A DNA stretch of 64,000 nt from Mycobacterium sp. URHD0025 (GCF_000426065.1 NZ_AUEQ01000009.1:62001-126000); one strand, 5' to 3'. Positions 1 through 9,647 are shown, numbered from the stretch's first letter. Notes: generated by a model not told the origin, from the sequence alone. Translations and numbers: made by a program.

Positions 1-1
1 T

Positions 2-442
2 TACTATTTCGACACCCTCGACGATCTGTTCATCTCGGTGCTGCGCAGCGGGGCCGACGCCGCCCTCGCGCGAATGCGTGAGGCCGTCACCACCGACGAT
101 CCGCTGCGCGCCCTGTGGTTGATCAACTCCGACTCCCGGGTGACCGGACTCAACGCCGAGTTCATGGCACTGGCCAACCACCGCAAGGCAATTGGCGTCG
201 AACTCAAGGCCTACTCCGAGCGGGTCCGCGACATCGAAGCCACGGCGATGGCGGGCGTGCTGCGTGCCCACGGCGTGGACATGGAGGAGTTTCCGCCGGT
301 GGTGATGTCGATGCTGCTCACCCAGTCCGCCCGCAGTCTGTGCAACGAAGAGGCGGTCGGCGTGACCGAGGGCCACGCCGAATTCCGCGCCTTCGTCGAA
401 CGGTTCCTGCGCCGGTTCGGCACCGGCGGAGCTGCTACTTGA
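2..442 (+). CDS. TetR-family regulator, C-terminal part (cut by window start)
   Basis: The reading frame enters from the left edge, so the N-terminal part of the helix-turn-helix is missing. The first residues, YYFDTLDDLF, look like the end of a TetR DNA-binding domain (the usual Y-x-F-x-s-L-dd-Lf pattern), followed by an all-helical ligand-binding domain of about 130 residues. It ends at TGA 440-442 and overlaps by 8 bases the 3' end of the convergent SDR gene. The effector is unknown. It is a candidate for binding the TTTGATC palindromes upstream of that SDR gene, which is inference from proximity only. Confidence 0.75.
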   Translation, partial: YYFDTLDDLFISVLRSGADAALARMREAVTTDDPLRALWLINSDSRVTGLNAEFMALANHRKAIGVELKAYSERVRDIEATAMAGVLRAHGVDMEEFPPVVMSMLLTQSARSLCNEEAVGVTEGHAEFRAFVERFLRRFGTGGAAT

Positions 443-1274
443 GCATGCTCCCGGCGTCCACCGTCACCGGCAGACCGGTGATGTAGCGGGCCTCGTCGGA
501 AGCCAGGAACAGCACCGCGTTGCTGATGTCGACGGGTTCGACCCAGCCGACCGGAAGCACGTGCATGAGCTGGGCGACGACGGCCATATCGTCGGGGCCC
601 GGGTTCTCCAGGTCGGGGCGGAACAGCTTCATCGTGCCCTCGTTCATGAACATCGGGGTGTTCACGTTCGTCGGGCACACCGCATTCACCCGGATCGAGT
701 GCTGACCCAATTCCACCGCAAAGCTGCGCATCAGGCCGATCACACCGTGCTTGGCTGCGATGTAGTGGCCGGTGTGCGGGTAGGCCTTGAGCCCGCCGAC
801 CGAGCTGGTGAGGATGATCGACCCACCCCGGCCGCCCGAAATCAGATGGGGCACCGCGGCTTTCACGGTCTTCCAGACTCCCGACAGATTGACGCCGATC
901 ATGTCGTCCCAGTCGGATTCCTTGGTCTCGTGCAGCACATCGCCACCGTTACCGATGCCGGCGTTGGCCGCCACGATGTCGAGGCGGCCCAGCTGCTCGA
1001 CGCCGCTGTCGACCGCGGCCTTGAGCGCATCGAAGTCCCGCACATCGAGCTCCGCCGTGACGATCCGGCGGTTCAGGCCCTTGACCAGATCAGCCGTCTC
1101 GGCCAGATCGTCCGGGGTCGACGCCGGGATCGCACTGGTATCGGTGATCGGGCTGCAGACGTCGACGGCGATGATGTCGGCACCCTCTTGCGCCAATCGC
1201 AGCGCATGGCTGCGCCCCTGCCCGCGTGCCGCTCCGGTAACGAGGGCTACCTTGCCCTCGACTCTGCCTGCCAT
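435..1274 (-). CDS. Mycofactocin-coupled SDR family oxidoreductase
   Basis: Short-chain dehydrogenase/reductase of 279 residues. It shows an N-terminal Rossmann glycine motif TGAARGQGRSHA near residues 12-23, an NAG motif (AANAG), and a catalytic Y-x3-K in YIAAKHG. The GQGRSHA glycine loop and the long insert after the second strand (DVCSPITDTSAIPASTPDDL) are typical of the subfamily that keeps NAD(P) bound and is reoxidised through mycofactocin (TIGR03971 type). The substrate is unknown, probably an alcohol or terpenoid. I chose ATG 1274 because GAAAGGA lies 5-6 bases upstream; ATG 1280 has no spacing to that site. Two TTTGATC-type palindromes lie just upstream, suggesting TetR control. Confidence 0.85.
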   Translation of the reverse strand: MAGRVEGKVALVTGAARGQGRSHALRLAQEGADIIAVDVCSPITDTSAIPASTPDDLAETADLVKGLNRRIVTAELDVRDFDALKAAVDSGVEQLGRLDIVAANAGIGNGGDVLHETKESDWDDMIGVNLSGVWKTVKAAVPHLISGGRGGSIILTSSVGGLKAYPHTGHYIAAKHGVIGLMRSFAVELGQHSIRVNAVCPTNVNTPMFMNEGTMKLFRPDLENPGPDDMAVVAQLMHVLPVGWVEPVDISNAVLFLASDEARYITGLPVTVDAGSMLK

Positions 1275-1291
1275 GGCCATCCTTTCGATGA

Positions 1292-1309
1292 TTTGATCAG
1301 TCGATCAAA
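1292..1309. promoter_or_regulatory. Palindromic operator candidate upstream of SDR gene
   Basis: TTTGATC-AGTC-GATCAAA is a palindrome with perfect 7-base arms, 17 bases upstream of the SDR start codon. A related copy (14 of 18 positions identical) lies at 1345-1362. Size and symmetry fit a TetR-type operator. The binding protein is not shown; the TetR gene at 2-442 is one candidate. Confidence 0.55.
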
Positions 1310-1344
1310 CCGTGACAGCCGGAGGCCTTGTTGTCAATGGCATC

Positions 1345-1362
1345 TTTGATCAGTTGGTCAGC
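1345..1362. promoter_or_regulatory. Second, degenerate copy of the TTTGATC operator
   Basis: TTTGATCAGTTGGTCAGC matches the palindrome at 1292-1309 at 14 of 18 positions, with its left arm fully conserved. Spacing between the two copies is 53 bases, or five helical turns, which would put both on the same DNA face. Confidence 0.4.
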
Positions 1363-1405
1363 TTCGGGGTCGAATTCCGAGCGCCCCGGCCGGCCGTACA
1401 CGAAA

Positions 1406-1436
1406 CTGGGCCCCACCCGTGACGGATGGGGCCCAG
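1406..1436 (-). terminator. Hairpin after the GjpA-like gene
   Basis: Arms CTGGGCCCCA and TGGGGCCCAG flank an 11-base loop, 16 bases beyond the stop codon of the 1453-2943 gene. The strong GC stem lacks a clear U tract, as is common in mycobacteria. Confidence 0.7.
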
Positions 1437-1452
1437 CTACGCACAGTGCTAT

Positions 1453-2943
1453 CTACTCGGACGAAGAACCCGAGCTGTTGTTCGAGTCGCCGGAGCCGGT
1501 GGACTTGCTGGACTCGCCGGCCTTGGCCTTGGTTTCCTTCGCCTTGACCGCCTTGACCGCCTTGGCCGCCTTCGCTTCCTTGGCCTCCTTGGCCTTGGCC
1601 TGCCGGGCTTCCTTGGCCTCACCGATCTTGGCCTTGATCCGGTCCGTCACCTTGGTCTTGGCCTTCGCAGTGGCCGATGTGGTGGCTGCCGGAGCGGTGG
1701 CGGATTCGGCCGCCACTGCCTCTTCGGTCGTCGCAACTGTCGTGGCGACCGGGGTTTCGACCTTCGGCGCCTCGACTGCCGGCGTCTCAGCCTTCGGAGC
1801 CTCGACGGCCGGGCTCGCTTCCTTCGGGGCCTCCACGGCCGGGGTCGCAGTCTTCGGGGCCTCGACGACCGACTCGGCGGCCGACTCGGTCAACGCCGCC
1901 TTGGGCGTCACCCCGGAAACCAGCTGAGCGGTCACGCTGGTCGGCACCGCCGACGGGGCGGCGACCTCCGGGGTGTTGTCGATGGCATCGGCGAGAGACT
2001 TGGGGATGTTGACCAGCAGGTTCTGCAGAAGACCCGCGACCACCCTGGCGCCTCCCTGCTCGCCGGGTTCGGCCCACGTGAGCAGCGCCGGCCACTCGGT
2101 GTAGCCGCCGGTGCCCGTTTCAGGGTCGGGGTCGGAGTACTTGAACCCGTTGAGCGCCGCGTTGACCAGGATTCCCGGGGTGTTGATCACCGCGTTGAAG
2201 GCGCCCTGCGCATCTCCGGCGGCCACGCTGGTGCTGATCGACTCGGCAACGCGGGCCAGCTCGAACGCCGGGCCACTGACGGTGGCGAACGCACCCTGGA
2301 ACACAGCGCTGACGAGGACGCTCGAGGTGAAGGTCGCACCGATCAGATTCGTGAAGTTCTGCGCGATCTGCTCCGGGATCCCGGTCAGGTACTCGGTGCC
2401 GCCACGCGGAATGCCCGAGAGGATGAACCCGGGAGCGATCAGCGAACCGAAGGCGCCCTGGAACGCGTACAGCATGGAGTGGTTGAACCACCGGTACGCC
2501 TCGCCGATGTCTCCGGCCTCGAGTGCGGCCTGCGCCTGATCCAACCGCGCCTGCCCGTTGGGGCCCTCGTACCAGTTCTTCAGGTTGGTGGGGATGGCCT
2601 CGAACGCCGCGCCGAACTTCGCCGCGTAACCCTGCTGGTTCTCCAGCACCTGGCTCAGCAGCGGTGCGGGATTCTCCGCAAGCGCGGCGCCCAGTGACTT
2701 CAGGTTGCCGAACGTGTTGTTGAACAGCGTTCCGTACACATCGATCGGCGACGCGGTGGCGTCCATCGTCGCCGCCGTCAGGTCATACGCAAAGTTCTGC
2801 GCCTGCTGGATGAGCGTCGTGTTCTGAGCGACCGGGGTCACGGCGATAGCGCTGGCACTCACCATGGCGACGCCGGCGATAAGGAACCTATCCTTCCGGC
2901 TCACCGCTGGGGCGCCGCCGGAAGAGAGGGCAGGTTGAGGCAC
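1453..2943 (-). CDS. GjpA-like outer membrane/envelope protein with Lys-rich tail
   Basis: Secreted mycobacterial envelope protein of 496 residues. A hydrophobic export segment (about 20-38, FLIAGVAMVSASAIAVTPVA) is followed by a roughly 290-residue domain rich in Ala, Phe and Asn that resembles mycobacterial proteins named after the porin GjpA of Gordonia; this assignment comes from sequence feel, not an alignment. From residue 360 there are four VEAPK-x4-P repeats, then a Lys/Ala tail (425-475, K-A-K-E-A-K-E-A type) like that of heparin-binding haemagglutinin, and a Ser-rich end. The GTG start has AGGAG 8 bases upstream. Two IdeR-like iron boxes sit 45-88 bases upstream, so iron control is likely. 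Function is not proven. Confidence 0.7.
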   Translation of the reverse strand: MPQPALSSGGAPAVSRKDRFLIAGVAMVSASAIAVTPVAQNTTLIQQAQNFAYDLTAATMDATASPIDVYGTLFNNTFGNLKSLGAALAENPAPLLSQVLENQQGYAAKFGAAFEAIPTNLKNWYEGPNGQARLDQAQAALEAGDIGEAYRWFNHSMLYAFQGAFGSLIAPGFILSGIPRGGTEYLTGIPEQIAQNFTNLIGATFTSSVLVSAVFQGAFATVSGPAFELARVAESISTSVAAGDAQGAFNAVINTPGILVNAALNGFKYSDPDPETGTGGYTEWPALLTWAEPGEQGGARVVAGLLQNLLVNIPKSLADAIDNTPEVAAPSAVPTSVTAQLVSGVTPKAALTESAAESVVEAPKTATPAVEAPKEASPAVEAPKAETPAVEAPKVETPVATTVATTEEAVAAESATAPAATTSATAKAKTKVTDRIKAKIGEAKEARQAKAKEAKEAKAAKAVKAVKAKETKAKAGESSKSTGSGDSNNSSGSSSE

Positions 2944-2987
2944 AAAAACTCCTGAAAGCTGATAGTTGACTGAGGAACGACCAAAAA

Positions 2988-3006
2988 TTAGCTTAGGTTT
3001 CCCTAA
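2988..3006. promoter_or_regulatory. IdeR-like iron box 1
   Basis: TTAGCTTAGGTTTCCCTAA matches the mycobacterial IdeR/DtxR consensus TTAGGTTAGSCTAACCTAA at 15 of 19 positions. It ends 45 bases upstream of the GTG start of the GjpA-like gene. Confidence 0.65.
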
Positions 3007-3012
3007 ATATCA

Positions 3013-3031
3013 ATAGGTATGCCTACCCTGA
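3013..3031. promoter_or_regulatory. IdeR-like iron box 2
   Basis: ATAGGTATGCCTACCCTGA matches the IdeR consensus at 15 of 19 positions if A is accepted at position 7 (14 otherwise), with an intact GGTNNGCCTA-type core. It lies 25 bases from box 1, a tandem layout seen at IdeR-controlled promoters. Confidence 0.6.
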
Positions 3032-3097
3032 CTTTCTGAACCGTAAATATGTGCTGGACGGGTGTGGATCGATGCCACTACGGGGCGTCACAACACG

Positions 3098-3130
3098 AAC
3101 TGGGCCCCCTCCATGGGAGGGGGCCCAGTT
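3098..3130 (-). terminator. Hairpin at the end of the hsaADCB operon
   Basis: The arms AACTGGGCCCCCT and AGGGGGCCCAGTT form a long perfect stem around a 7-base loop, starting 18 bases after the hsaB stop codon. It closes the hsa operon. Confidence 0.75.
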
Positions 3131-3148
3131 GCTGTCAACGACGAAAAG

Positions 3149-3715
3149 TCAGAGCCAGGTATCGGATGTGGTGGTCGTCAGGAATGCTTCCAGATCGTCA
3201 CGCCACTGTGCCGGGGTGTTCTTGTCAGGCTCGATGCCCGTGTACTCGCCCCGATAGAACAGCAGCGGCCGAGGCTTGCGTTTGGGAACCTCGGACAACG
3301 AGTGCACCGCACCGAACACCACGAAGTGGTCGCCGCCGTCGTGCACCGAGTGCACATTGCAGTCGATGTGGGCAAGGCTGCCGTCGAGCACCGGAGAACC
3401 GAGTTCCGATGGCGTCCAGTCGATTCCGGCGAACTTGTCCGGCGCCTTCGAACCGAACTGTGCAGACACATGCTGCTGCTTCTCGTGCAGCATGTTGACG
3501 CAGAACTTCCCACTGGCCTCGATGGCCTGCCACGCCCGTGACTGCTTGGTCGGGCAGAACAACACCAGCGGCGGGTCGAGCGACAGCGCGGCGAACGACT
3601 GGCAGGCAAAGCCGATCGGCACGTCGTCGTGGAGTGTGGTGATGACCGTGACGCCAGTACAGAACTGGCCGAGCACATTTCGGAACGTGCGCGGATCGAT
3701 CGTGGGACCCGACAT
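3149..3715 (-). CDS. hsaB: HsaB, flavin reductase component of the HsaAB monooxygenase
   Basis: Flavin reductase of 188 residues. It supplies reduced FMN to HsaA for C4 hydroxylation of 3-HSA during cholesterol ring degradation. The family pattern is visible: the N-terminal RNVLGQFCTGVTVITT, the flavin-binding stretch GFACQSFAALSLDPPLVLFC and the GDHFVVFGAV strand. Length fits the HpaC-like reductase family. ATG 3715 was chosen because it starts 2 bases after the hsaC stop codon; a longer frame would run into hsaC. It is the last gene of hsaA-hsaD-hsaC-hsaB, transcribed towards a terminator at 3098-3130. KstR control is inferred from the operator upstream of hsaA. Confidence 0.93.
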   Translation of the reverse strand: MSGPTIDPRTFRNVLGQFCTGVTVITTLHDDVPIGFACQSFAALSLDPPLVLFCPTKQSRAWQAIEASGKFCVNMLHEKQQHVSAQFGSKAPDKFAGIDWTPSELGSPVLDGSLAHIDCNVHSVHDGGDHFVVFGAVHSLSEVPKRKPRPLLFYRGEYTGIEPDKNTPAQWRDDLEAFLTTTTSDTWL

Positions 3716-3717
3716 GA

Positions 3718-5502
<1,785 letters not shown>

Positions 5503-6693
5503 TCAGACCATCGTGTCGGCCGGGGGCAGGCCGAACTCGTTGTTTCCGAAGATCAGGTAGGCACGCTCGGGATCGTTGGCCGCGTGCACCCGGCCGGCAT
5601 GCGCGTCACGCCAGAACCGCTGCACCGGAGCATCGTTGGACAGCGCGGTGGCACCCGAGGCCTCGAACAGCCGGTCGATCGAGGCGATCGCGCGGCCGGT
5701 GGCACGCACCTGATCGCGACGGGCGCGGGCACGCAGCTCGAACGGGATCTCCTCGCCGGCCTTCAGCAGTGCGTACTCGTCAGCGACGTTGCCGGACAGC
5801 TGGCGCCAGGCGGCGTCGATGTCGCTGGCCGCCTCGGCGATCCGGATCTTGGCGAACGGATCGTCCTTGGCCTTCTCACCGGCGAATGCCGCGCGCACAC
5901 GCTTGCCCTGATGCTCGACGTGCGCGTCGTAGGCGCCGTAGGCCATACCCACGATGGGAGCAGAGATGGTGGTGGGATGGATTGTGCCCCAAGGCATCTT
6001 GTACACCGGCGCAGTGTTGGTCCGGTATCCACCGGCGGTGCCGTCGTTCATCGCCTTGTAGGACAGGAAGCGGTGCTTGGGCACGAACACGTCCTTGACC
6101 ACCACGGTGTTGCTGCCGGTGCCACGCAGGCCGACCACGTTCCACACGTCGTCGATCTGGTAGTCGGTGCGCGGGATCAGGAAGCTGCCGAAATCGACCG
6201 GCCGGCCGTCCTTGATGACCGGGCCACCCAGGAAGGCCCAGCTGGCGTGATCGCAACCCGAGGACCAGTTCCAGGCGCCGTTGACGATGTAGCCGTCAGC
6301 AGCCTCGGTCACCACACCGGCACCCATCGGGGCGTAGGAGGAGGAGATCCGGACGGCGGTGTCCTCACCCCAGACATCTTCCTGGGCCTGCTGGTCGAAC
6401 AGGGCGAGGTGCCAGTTGTGCACGCCGATGATGCCGGCCACCCAGCCGGTGGAACCGCAGGCGCTGGCCAGCCGCCGGACCGCCTCGTAGAAGTCGGTCG
6501 GGTCGCATTGCAGGCCGCCCCACTGCTCGGGCTGCAGCAGCTTGAAGAAACCGATGTCCTCCAGGGCCTTGACGTTCGCGTCGGGCAGCTTGCGCAGATC
6601 CTCGGTCTCCTGAGCGCGCTCACGCAGCGTCGGCAGCAATTCATCGATGCCGGCCAGAACTGCCTGCACGTCACGCTGTTCAATGGATGTCAC
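5503..6693 (-). CDS. hsaA: HsaA, flavin-dependent 3-HSA 4-hydroxylase (oxygenase)
   Basis: Oxygenase component of the two-part flavin monooxygenase that hydroxylates 3-HSA to the catechol 3,4-DHSA, using reduced flavin from HsaB. The 396-residue protein has an acyl-CoA-dehydrogenase-like fold. Recognisable segments are LLQPEQWGGLQCDP near residue 53, the WNWSSGCDHA flavin/substrate loop, and the C-terminal GNNEFGLPPADTMV. The GTG start 6693 has GGAGG about 7 bases upstream; upstream frame extensions run into the promoter. It is the first gene of the hsaADCB operon, and the divergent intergenic region to kshB carries KstR operators. Confidence 0.95.
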   Translation of the reverse strand: MTSIEQRDVQAVLAGIDELLPTLRERAQETEDLRKLPDANVKALEDIGFFKLLQPEQWGGLQCDPTDFYEAVRRLASACGSTGWVAGIIGVHNWHLALFDQQAQEDVWGEDTAVRISSSYAPMGAGVVTEAADGYIVNGAWNWSSGCDHASWAFLGGPVIKDGRPVDFGSFLIPRTDYQIDDVWNVVGLRGTGSNTVVVKDVFVPKHRFLSYKAMNDGTAGGYRTNTAPVYKMPWGTIHPTTISAPIVGMAYGAYDAHVEHQGKRVRAAFAGEKAKDDPFAKIRIAEAASDIDAAWRQLSGNVADEYALLKAGEEIPFELRARARRDQVRATGRAIASIDRLFEASGATALSNDAPVQRFWRDAHAGRVHAANDPERAYLIFGNNEFGLPPADTMV

Positions 6694-6752
6694 GGAAATG
6701 CCTCCCAAGAATCGGACTGCGATAAGCGCGAGCTGACCGCCTAGACAGAGAT

Positions 6753-6766
6753 TAGAACACGTTACG
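6753..6766. promoter_or_regulatory. kstR box: KstR operator, imperfect copy, upstream of hsaA
   Basis: TAGAACACGTTACG fits the KstR consensus TNNAACNNGTTNNA except at the last base. It lies 59 bases upstream of the hsaA GTG and is probably the second, weaker site of the divergent hsaA/kshB promoter region. Confidence 0.6.
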
Positions 6767-6821
6767 ATTTGTGTCGAGTAGCGCCTTGCAATGCAGGGCT
6801 GGACCTGGGCAAGTACGTTTT

Positions 6822-6835
6822 TGTAACATGTTCTA
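6822..6835. promoter_or_regulatory. kstR box: KstR operator between hsaA and kshB
   Basis: TGTAACATGTTCTA matches the KstR consensus TNNAACNNGTTNNA at every fixed position. It lies 26 bases upstream of the kshB GTG, between the divergent hsaA and kshB genes, so it can repress both directions. Confidence 0.88.
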
Positions 6836-6861
6836 GTTATGAAGGATGAGAGGGTCCAGTC

Positions 6862-7923
6862 GTGACTGATGAGCCATTGGGCAGCCATGTGCTCGAACTG
6901 CAGGTGAGCGCGGTCATCGAGGAGACAGCCGACGCGCGGTCTCTGGTGTTCTCCGTACCTGATGGTTCGCAGATTCCTGCCGACCGGCTGCGCTACGCCC
7001 CGGGCCAGTTCCTCACCTTGCGGGTGCCGAGCGATCGCACCGGCTCGGTGGCCCGTTGCTATTCGCTGTCCAGCTCGCCGGTGACCGACGACCAACTGAC
7101 CGTCACGGTCAAGCGGACCGCCGACGGCTACGCGTCAAACTGGCTGTGCGACAACGCACACGCCGGGATGCGGATGCACGTGCTGGCCCCGTCGGGGACA
7201 TTCGTACCGCGCAATCTCGACACCGACTTCCTTCTGCTGGCCGCCGGCAGCGGCATCACCCCGATGATGGCGATCTGCAAGTCCGCACTCGCCGAGGGCA
7301 GCGGCAACGTCGTACTCGTCTACGCCAACCGAGACGAGAACTCGGTCATCTTCGGCGCGACGCTGCGCGAGCTGGCCGCCAAGTACCCCGACCGGTTCAC
7401 CGTCGTGCACTGGCTGGAGACAGTGCAGGGGCTGCCCAGCCCCACCGCGCTGGCCGCGCTCGTCGGCCCCTACGCCACCCGCGAGGCCTTCATCTGCGGA
7501 CCCGGACCGTTCATGGCCGCAGCCGAGGAGGCATTGAAGACGGCCGGGGCAGCCGACGAGCGCATCCACATCGAGGTGTTCAAGTCGCTGGATTCAGACC
7601 CGTTCGCTGCTGTCGTGATCGAGGACGACGACGACAGCGACCAGGGGCCGGCCACCGCGGTCGTCACCCTGGACGGCACCACCCACGAGGTCCGCTGGCC
7701 GCGTTCGGCCACGCTGCTCGACGTCCTGCTGGACAAGGGCCTGGACGCGCCGTTCTCCTGCCGCGAAGGCCATTGCGGCGCATGCGCGGTGCTGAAGAAA
7801 TCCGGGGACGTCGAGATGAAGATCAACGACGTGCTCGAACCCTCTGATCTCGACGAGGGCCTGATCCTGGGTTGCCAGGCCACGCCGGTGTCGGATTCGG
7901 TCGAAGTCACCTACGACGAGTAA
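6862..7923 (+). CDS. kshB: KshB, reductase of 3-ketosteroid 9-alpha-hydroxylase
   Basis: Electron-transfer partner of the Rieske oxygenase KshA, which opens steroid ring B. The 353 residues carry an FAD domain with RCYS (65-68), an NAD domain with GSGITPMM (129-136), and a C-terminal plant-type [2Fe-2S] domain with Cys300, Cys305, Cys308 and Cys338 (CREGHCGAC...C). Layout and length match Rv3571. The GTG start lies after the sequence AGAGGG. It diverges from hsaA across KstR operators. kshA is not in this window, so the partner must be encoded elsewhere. Confidence 0.95.
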   Translation: MTDEPLGSHVLELQVSAVIEETADARSLVFSVPDGSQIPADRLRYAPGQFLTLRVPSDRTGSVARCYSLSSSPVTDDQLTVTVKRTADGYASNWLCDNAHAGMRMHVLAPSGTFVPRNLDTDFLLLAAGSGITPMMAICKSALAEGSGNVVLVYANRDENSVIFGATLRELAAKYPDRFTVVHWLETVQGLPSPTALAALVGPYATREAFICGPGPFMAAAEEALKTAGAADERIHIEVFKSLDSDPFAAVVIEDDDDSDQGPATAVVTLDGTTHEVRWPRSATLLDVLLDKGLDAPFSCREGHCGACAVLKKSGDVEMKINDVLEPSDLDEGLILGCQATPVSDSVEVTYDE

Positions 7924-7939
7924 CGAGCGGATACCTTTC

Positions 7940-8521
7940 TTGACGATGACGATCAACAGGCTCTCCGCAGCGAGCGCGGCAGCAGTGCTGACCGCGGCGG
8001 CGCTGGCGTTTCCGGCGGCGGCTGAAGCGGCCGCAAACTCGGCCGTCACCTCGATACCGAGCCCACAGGGCACCATCGAAATGCACGTCAGCGCCAACTG
8101 CGCCGGCACCCAATGCACGTTCAACACCCAGGCCAACCTGCTGACGCCGGACGGCCCCATCGGATTCCCCGGCGACGCGTGGGCACGCCAGACCATCACC
8201 CTGCGCAGCACCAACAAGGACACCTGGCAGGAGGCCTCCTACAGCGCGCCGGCAGGCATGCCACGGGAGATCAAGGGCTCCAACCACGACAACGTGCTGT
8301 CGAAGCTGTACCGGTCGACCAACAAGGTCGAGATCTCGGCGACCTACTTCGGCGGCGGACCGCTCGAACGCTTCGCCATCGAAGGCGTGTCCACCCCCAC
8401 CGAGTGGCGCACCGGGCAGCCGAACACCAAGGACCAGTTCATCATCTGCTCAGTCATCCAGGTGGTCTTCGGCGGAGTCAACCTGACCACGCCGACCGCC
8501 TGCACCCAGACGGGCTTTTGA
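7940..8521 (+). CDS. Secreted hypothetical protein downstream of kshB
   Basis: Protein of 193 residues with a clear signal peptide: an NR-start, a long Ala/Leu/Val core (about 8-30) and an AEA-A cleavage region. The mature part is a compact beta-rich domain with two early cysteines (NCAGTQC) and two late ones (IICSV, TACTQ), which could form disulfides outside the cell. Its position matches Rv3572 of M. tuberculosis. No enzyme motif was recognised. It lies 16 bases after kshB and may be co-transcribed. The start is uncertain: TTG 7940 fits the GCGGA spacing, while ATG 7946 is the usual codon. Its last 72 bases overlap the convergent gene at 8450-8965. Confidence 0.75.
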   Translation: MTMTINRLSAASAAAVLTAAALAFPAAAEAAANSAVTSIPSPQGTIEMHVSANCAGTQCTFNTQANLLTPDGPIGFPGDAWARQTITLRSTNKDTWQEASYSAPAGMPREIKGSNHDNVLSKLYRSTNKVEISATYFGGGPLERFAIEGVSTPTEWRTGQPNTKDQFIICSVIQVVFGGVNLTTPTACTQTGF

Positions 8522-8965
8522 CATGTGCGTGCCCACGAGCTTGCGCCACCGGCGGTGCCGGTAGGCGTAGATGCCTCGGGCCAGCACCACCACCACGGAA
8601 GTCAGTCGGCCCGCGTCGATCTCGACGGTGTCGCTGTACCGGCACGAGCGGTCATCCACCGCCTCGACATGGAGGGTGTGGTCCCAGGACCGCAGCACCC
8701 CGCCGTACTCATGGGTGCGGATGGTGCGGGTGGTGTCGTCGACATCGAGAACCTCGATGGTGTGCCGGTAAGCCGGTATCACGTGGAAGGCGAACAACCA
8801 ACCAGAGCCCCGGTCCCCTGCCTCGAACGGTTCGGTACGCCCGGCCAGCGCCGGTACGCCGAACAAACCGCGGCAGACGTAGAGGAACGTCGGAACCTGT
8901 TGCATGGCCTGCCACACTCGACCGGTGTCGGCGGGCAGAATCGTCTCGACATGAATGCGCTGCAT
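8450..8965 (-). CDS. SRPBCC/polyketide-cyclase-like protein
   Basis: Protein of 171 residues with the START-like pattern of SRPBCC proteins: an opening strand MQRIHVETILPADTGRVWQAMQQV, a central GSGWLFAFHVIPAY region, and a long C-terminal helix (GRLTSVVVVLARGIYAYRHRRWRKL) that closes the hydrophobic pocket. These proteins bind or modify lipophilic ligands; this ligand is unknown. It is divergent from the TetR gene at 9026 with 60 bases between starts, which suggests control by that regulator. The 3' end overlaps the preceding secreted-protein gene by 72 bases tail to tail. Confidence 0.75.
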   Translation of the reverse strand: MQRIHVETILPADTGRVWQAMQQVPTFLYVCRGLFGVPALAGRTEPFEAGDRGSGWLFAFHVIPAYRHTIEVLDVDDTTRTIRTHEYGGVLRSWDHTLHVEAVDDRSCRYSDTVEIDAGRLTSVVVVLARGIYAYRHRRWRKLVGTHMSKARLGAGGRRGQVDSAEDHLDD

Positions 8966-9025
8966 GGCACCAATTCTCGAGGGCGGCGCACCGGCTGACT
9001 ACTCGCTTTTCGGGCGGAGGCGACG

Positions 9026-9643
9026 ATGACCCCGACTGATCGTTTTCGGGCCCGCAAGCAGCCGAGACAGCAGCGCGCCGTGGAAACACGGCAGGCCATC
9101 CTCAAGGCGGCGGCTCGCGTTTTCGCCCAATACGGGTACGCCGCAGGCACCACCAACCGCATTGCCGCGGCGGCGGATCTGTCGATCGGTTCGCTGTATC
9201 AGTACTTCCCGAACAAAGACGCGATCCTGTCCGCACTCGCCGATGCCCATGTGGATGCGGGTGCGGCGCTACTACGCGAACGCACGGCCCAGGGACTCCC
9301 CGAATCACTCGAGGACCTGCTTCGGCTGTTCGTCCGGGCAGCCATCGACAACCATCGCGACGACACCCGCCTGCACCGCGTGCTGTTCGAAGAAGCACCG
9401 CGATCGCCGGCGCTGCTGGACCGGTTGCACCACACTGAAGAGGATGCCGTCGGCGCAGCAAAAGCCTTGCTGGACAACCATTCTGAGGTGGGCTTGGCCG
9501 ACACCGCGTTCGCGGCTCGCATGGTGGTCGCCGCCGTCGAATCGCTGACCCACCGAATGCTGGCGTGCGAGAAGCCGGCCGACGCCGAACAACTCGAGGA
9601 CGGCATCGTCACGATGCTGGCCGGCTACCTACGGGGTCACTGA
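9026..9643 (+). CDS. TetR-family transcriptional regulator
   Basis: Regulator of 205 residues. The N-terminal helix-turn-helix is canonical (AILKAAARVFAQYGYAAGTTNRIA then DLSIGSLYQYFPNKDAIL, about residues 24-70), followed by a helical ligand domain. GGAGG 5 bases before the ATG sets the start. It is divergent from the SRPBCC gene, its likeliest target. The ligand is unknown; the sterol-catabolism surroundings make a lipophilic effector plausible but this is only inference. Confidence 0.85.
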   Translation: MTPTDRFRARKQPRQQRAVETRQAILKAAARVFAQYGYAAGTTNRIAAAADLSIGSLYQYFPNKDAILSALADAHVDAGAALLRERTAQGLPESLEDLLRLFVRAAIDNHRDDTRLHRVLFEEAPRSPALLDRLHHTEEDAVGAAKALLDNHSEVGLADTAFAARMVVAAVESLTHRMLACEKPADAEQLEDGIVTMLAGYLRGH

Positions 9644-9647
9644 CCCT

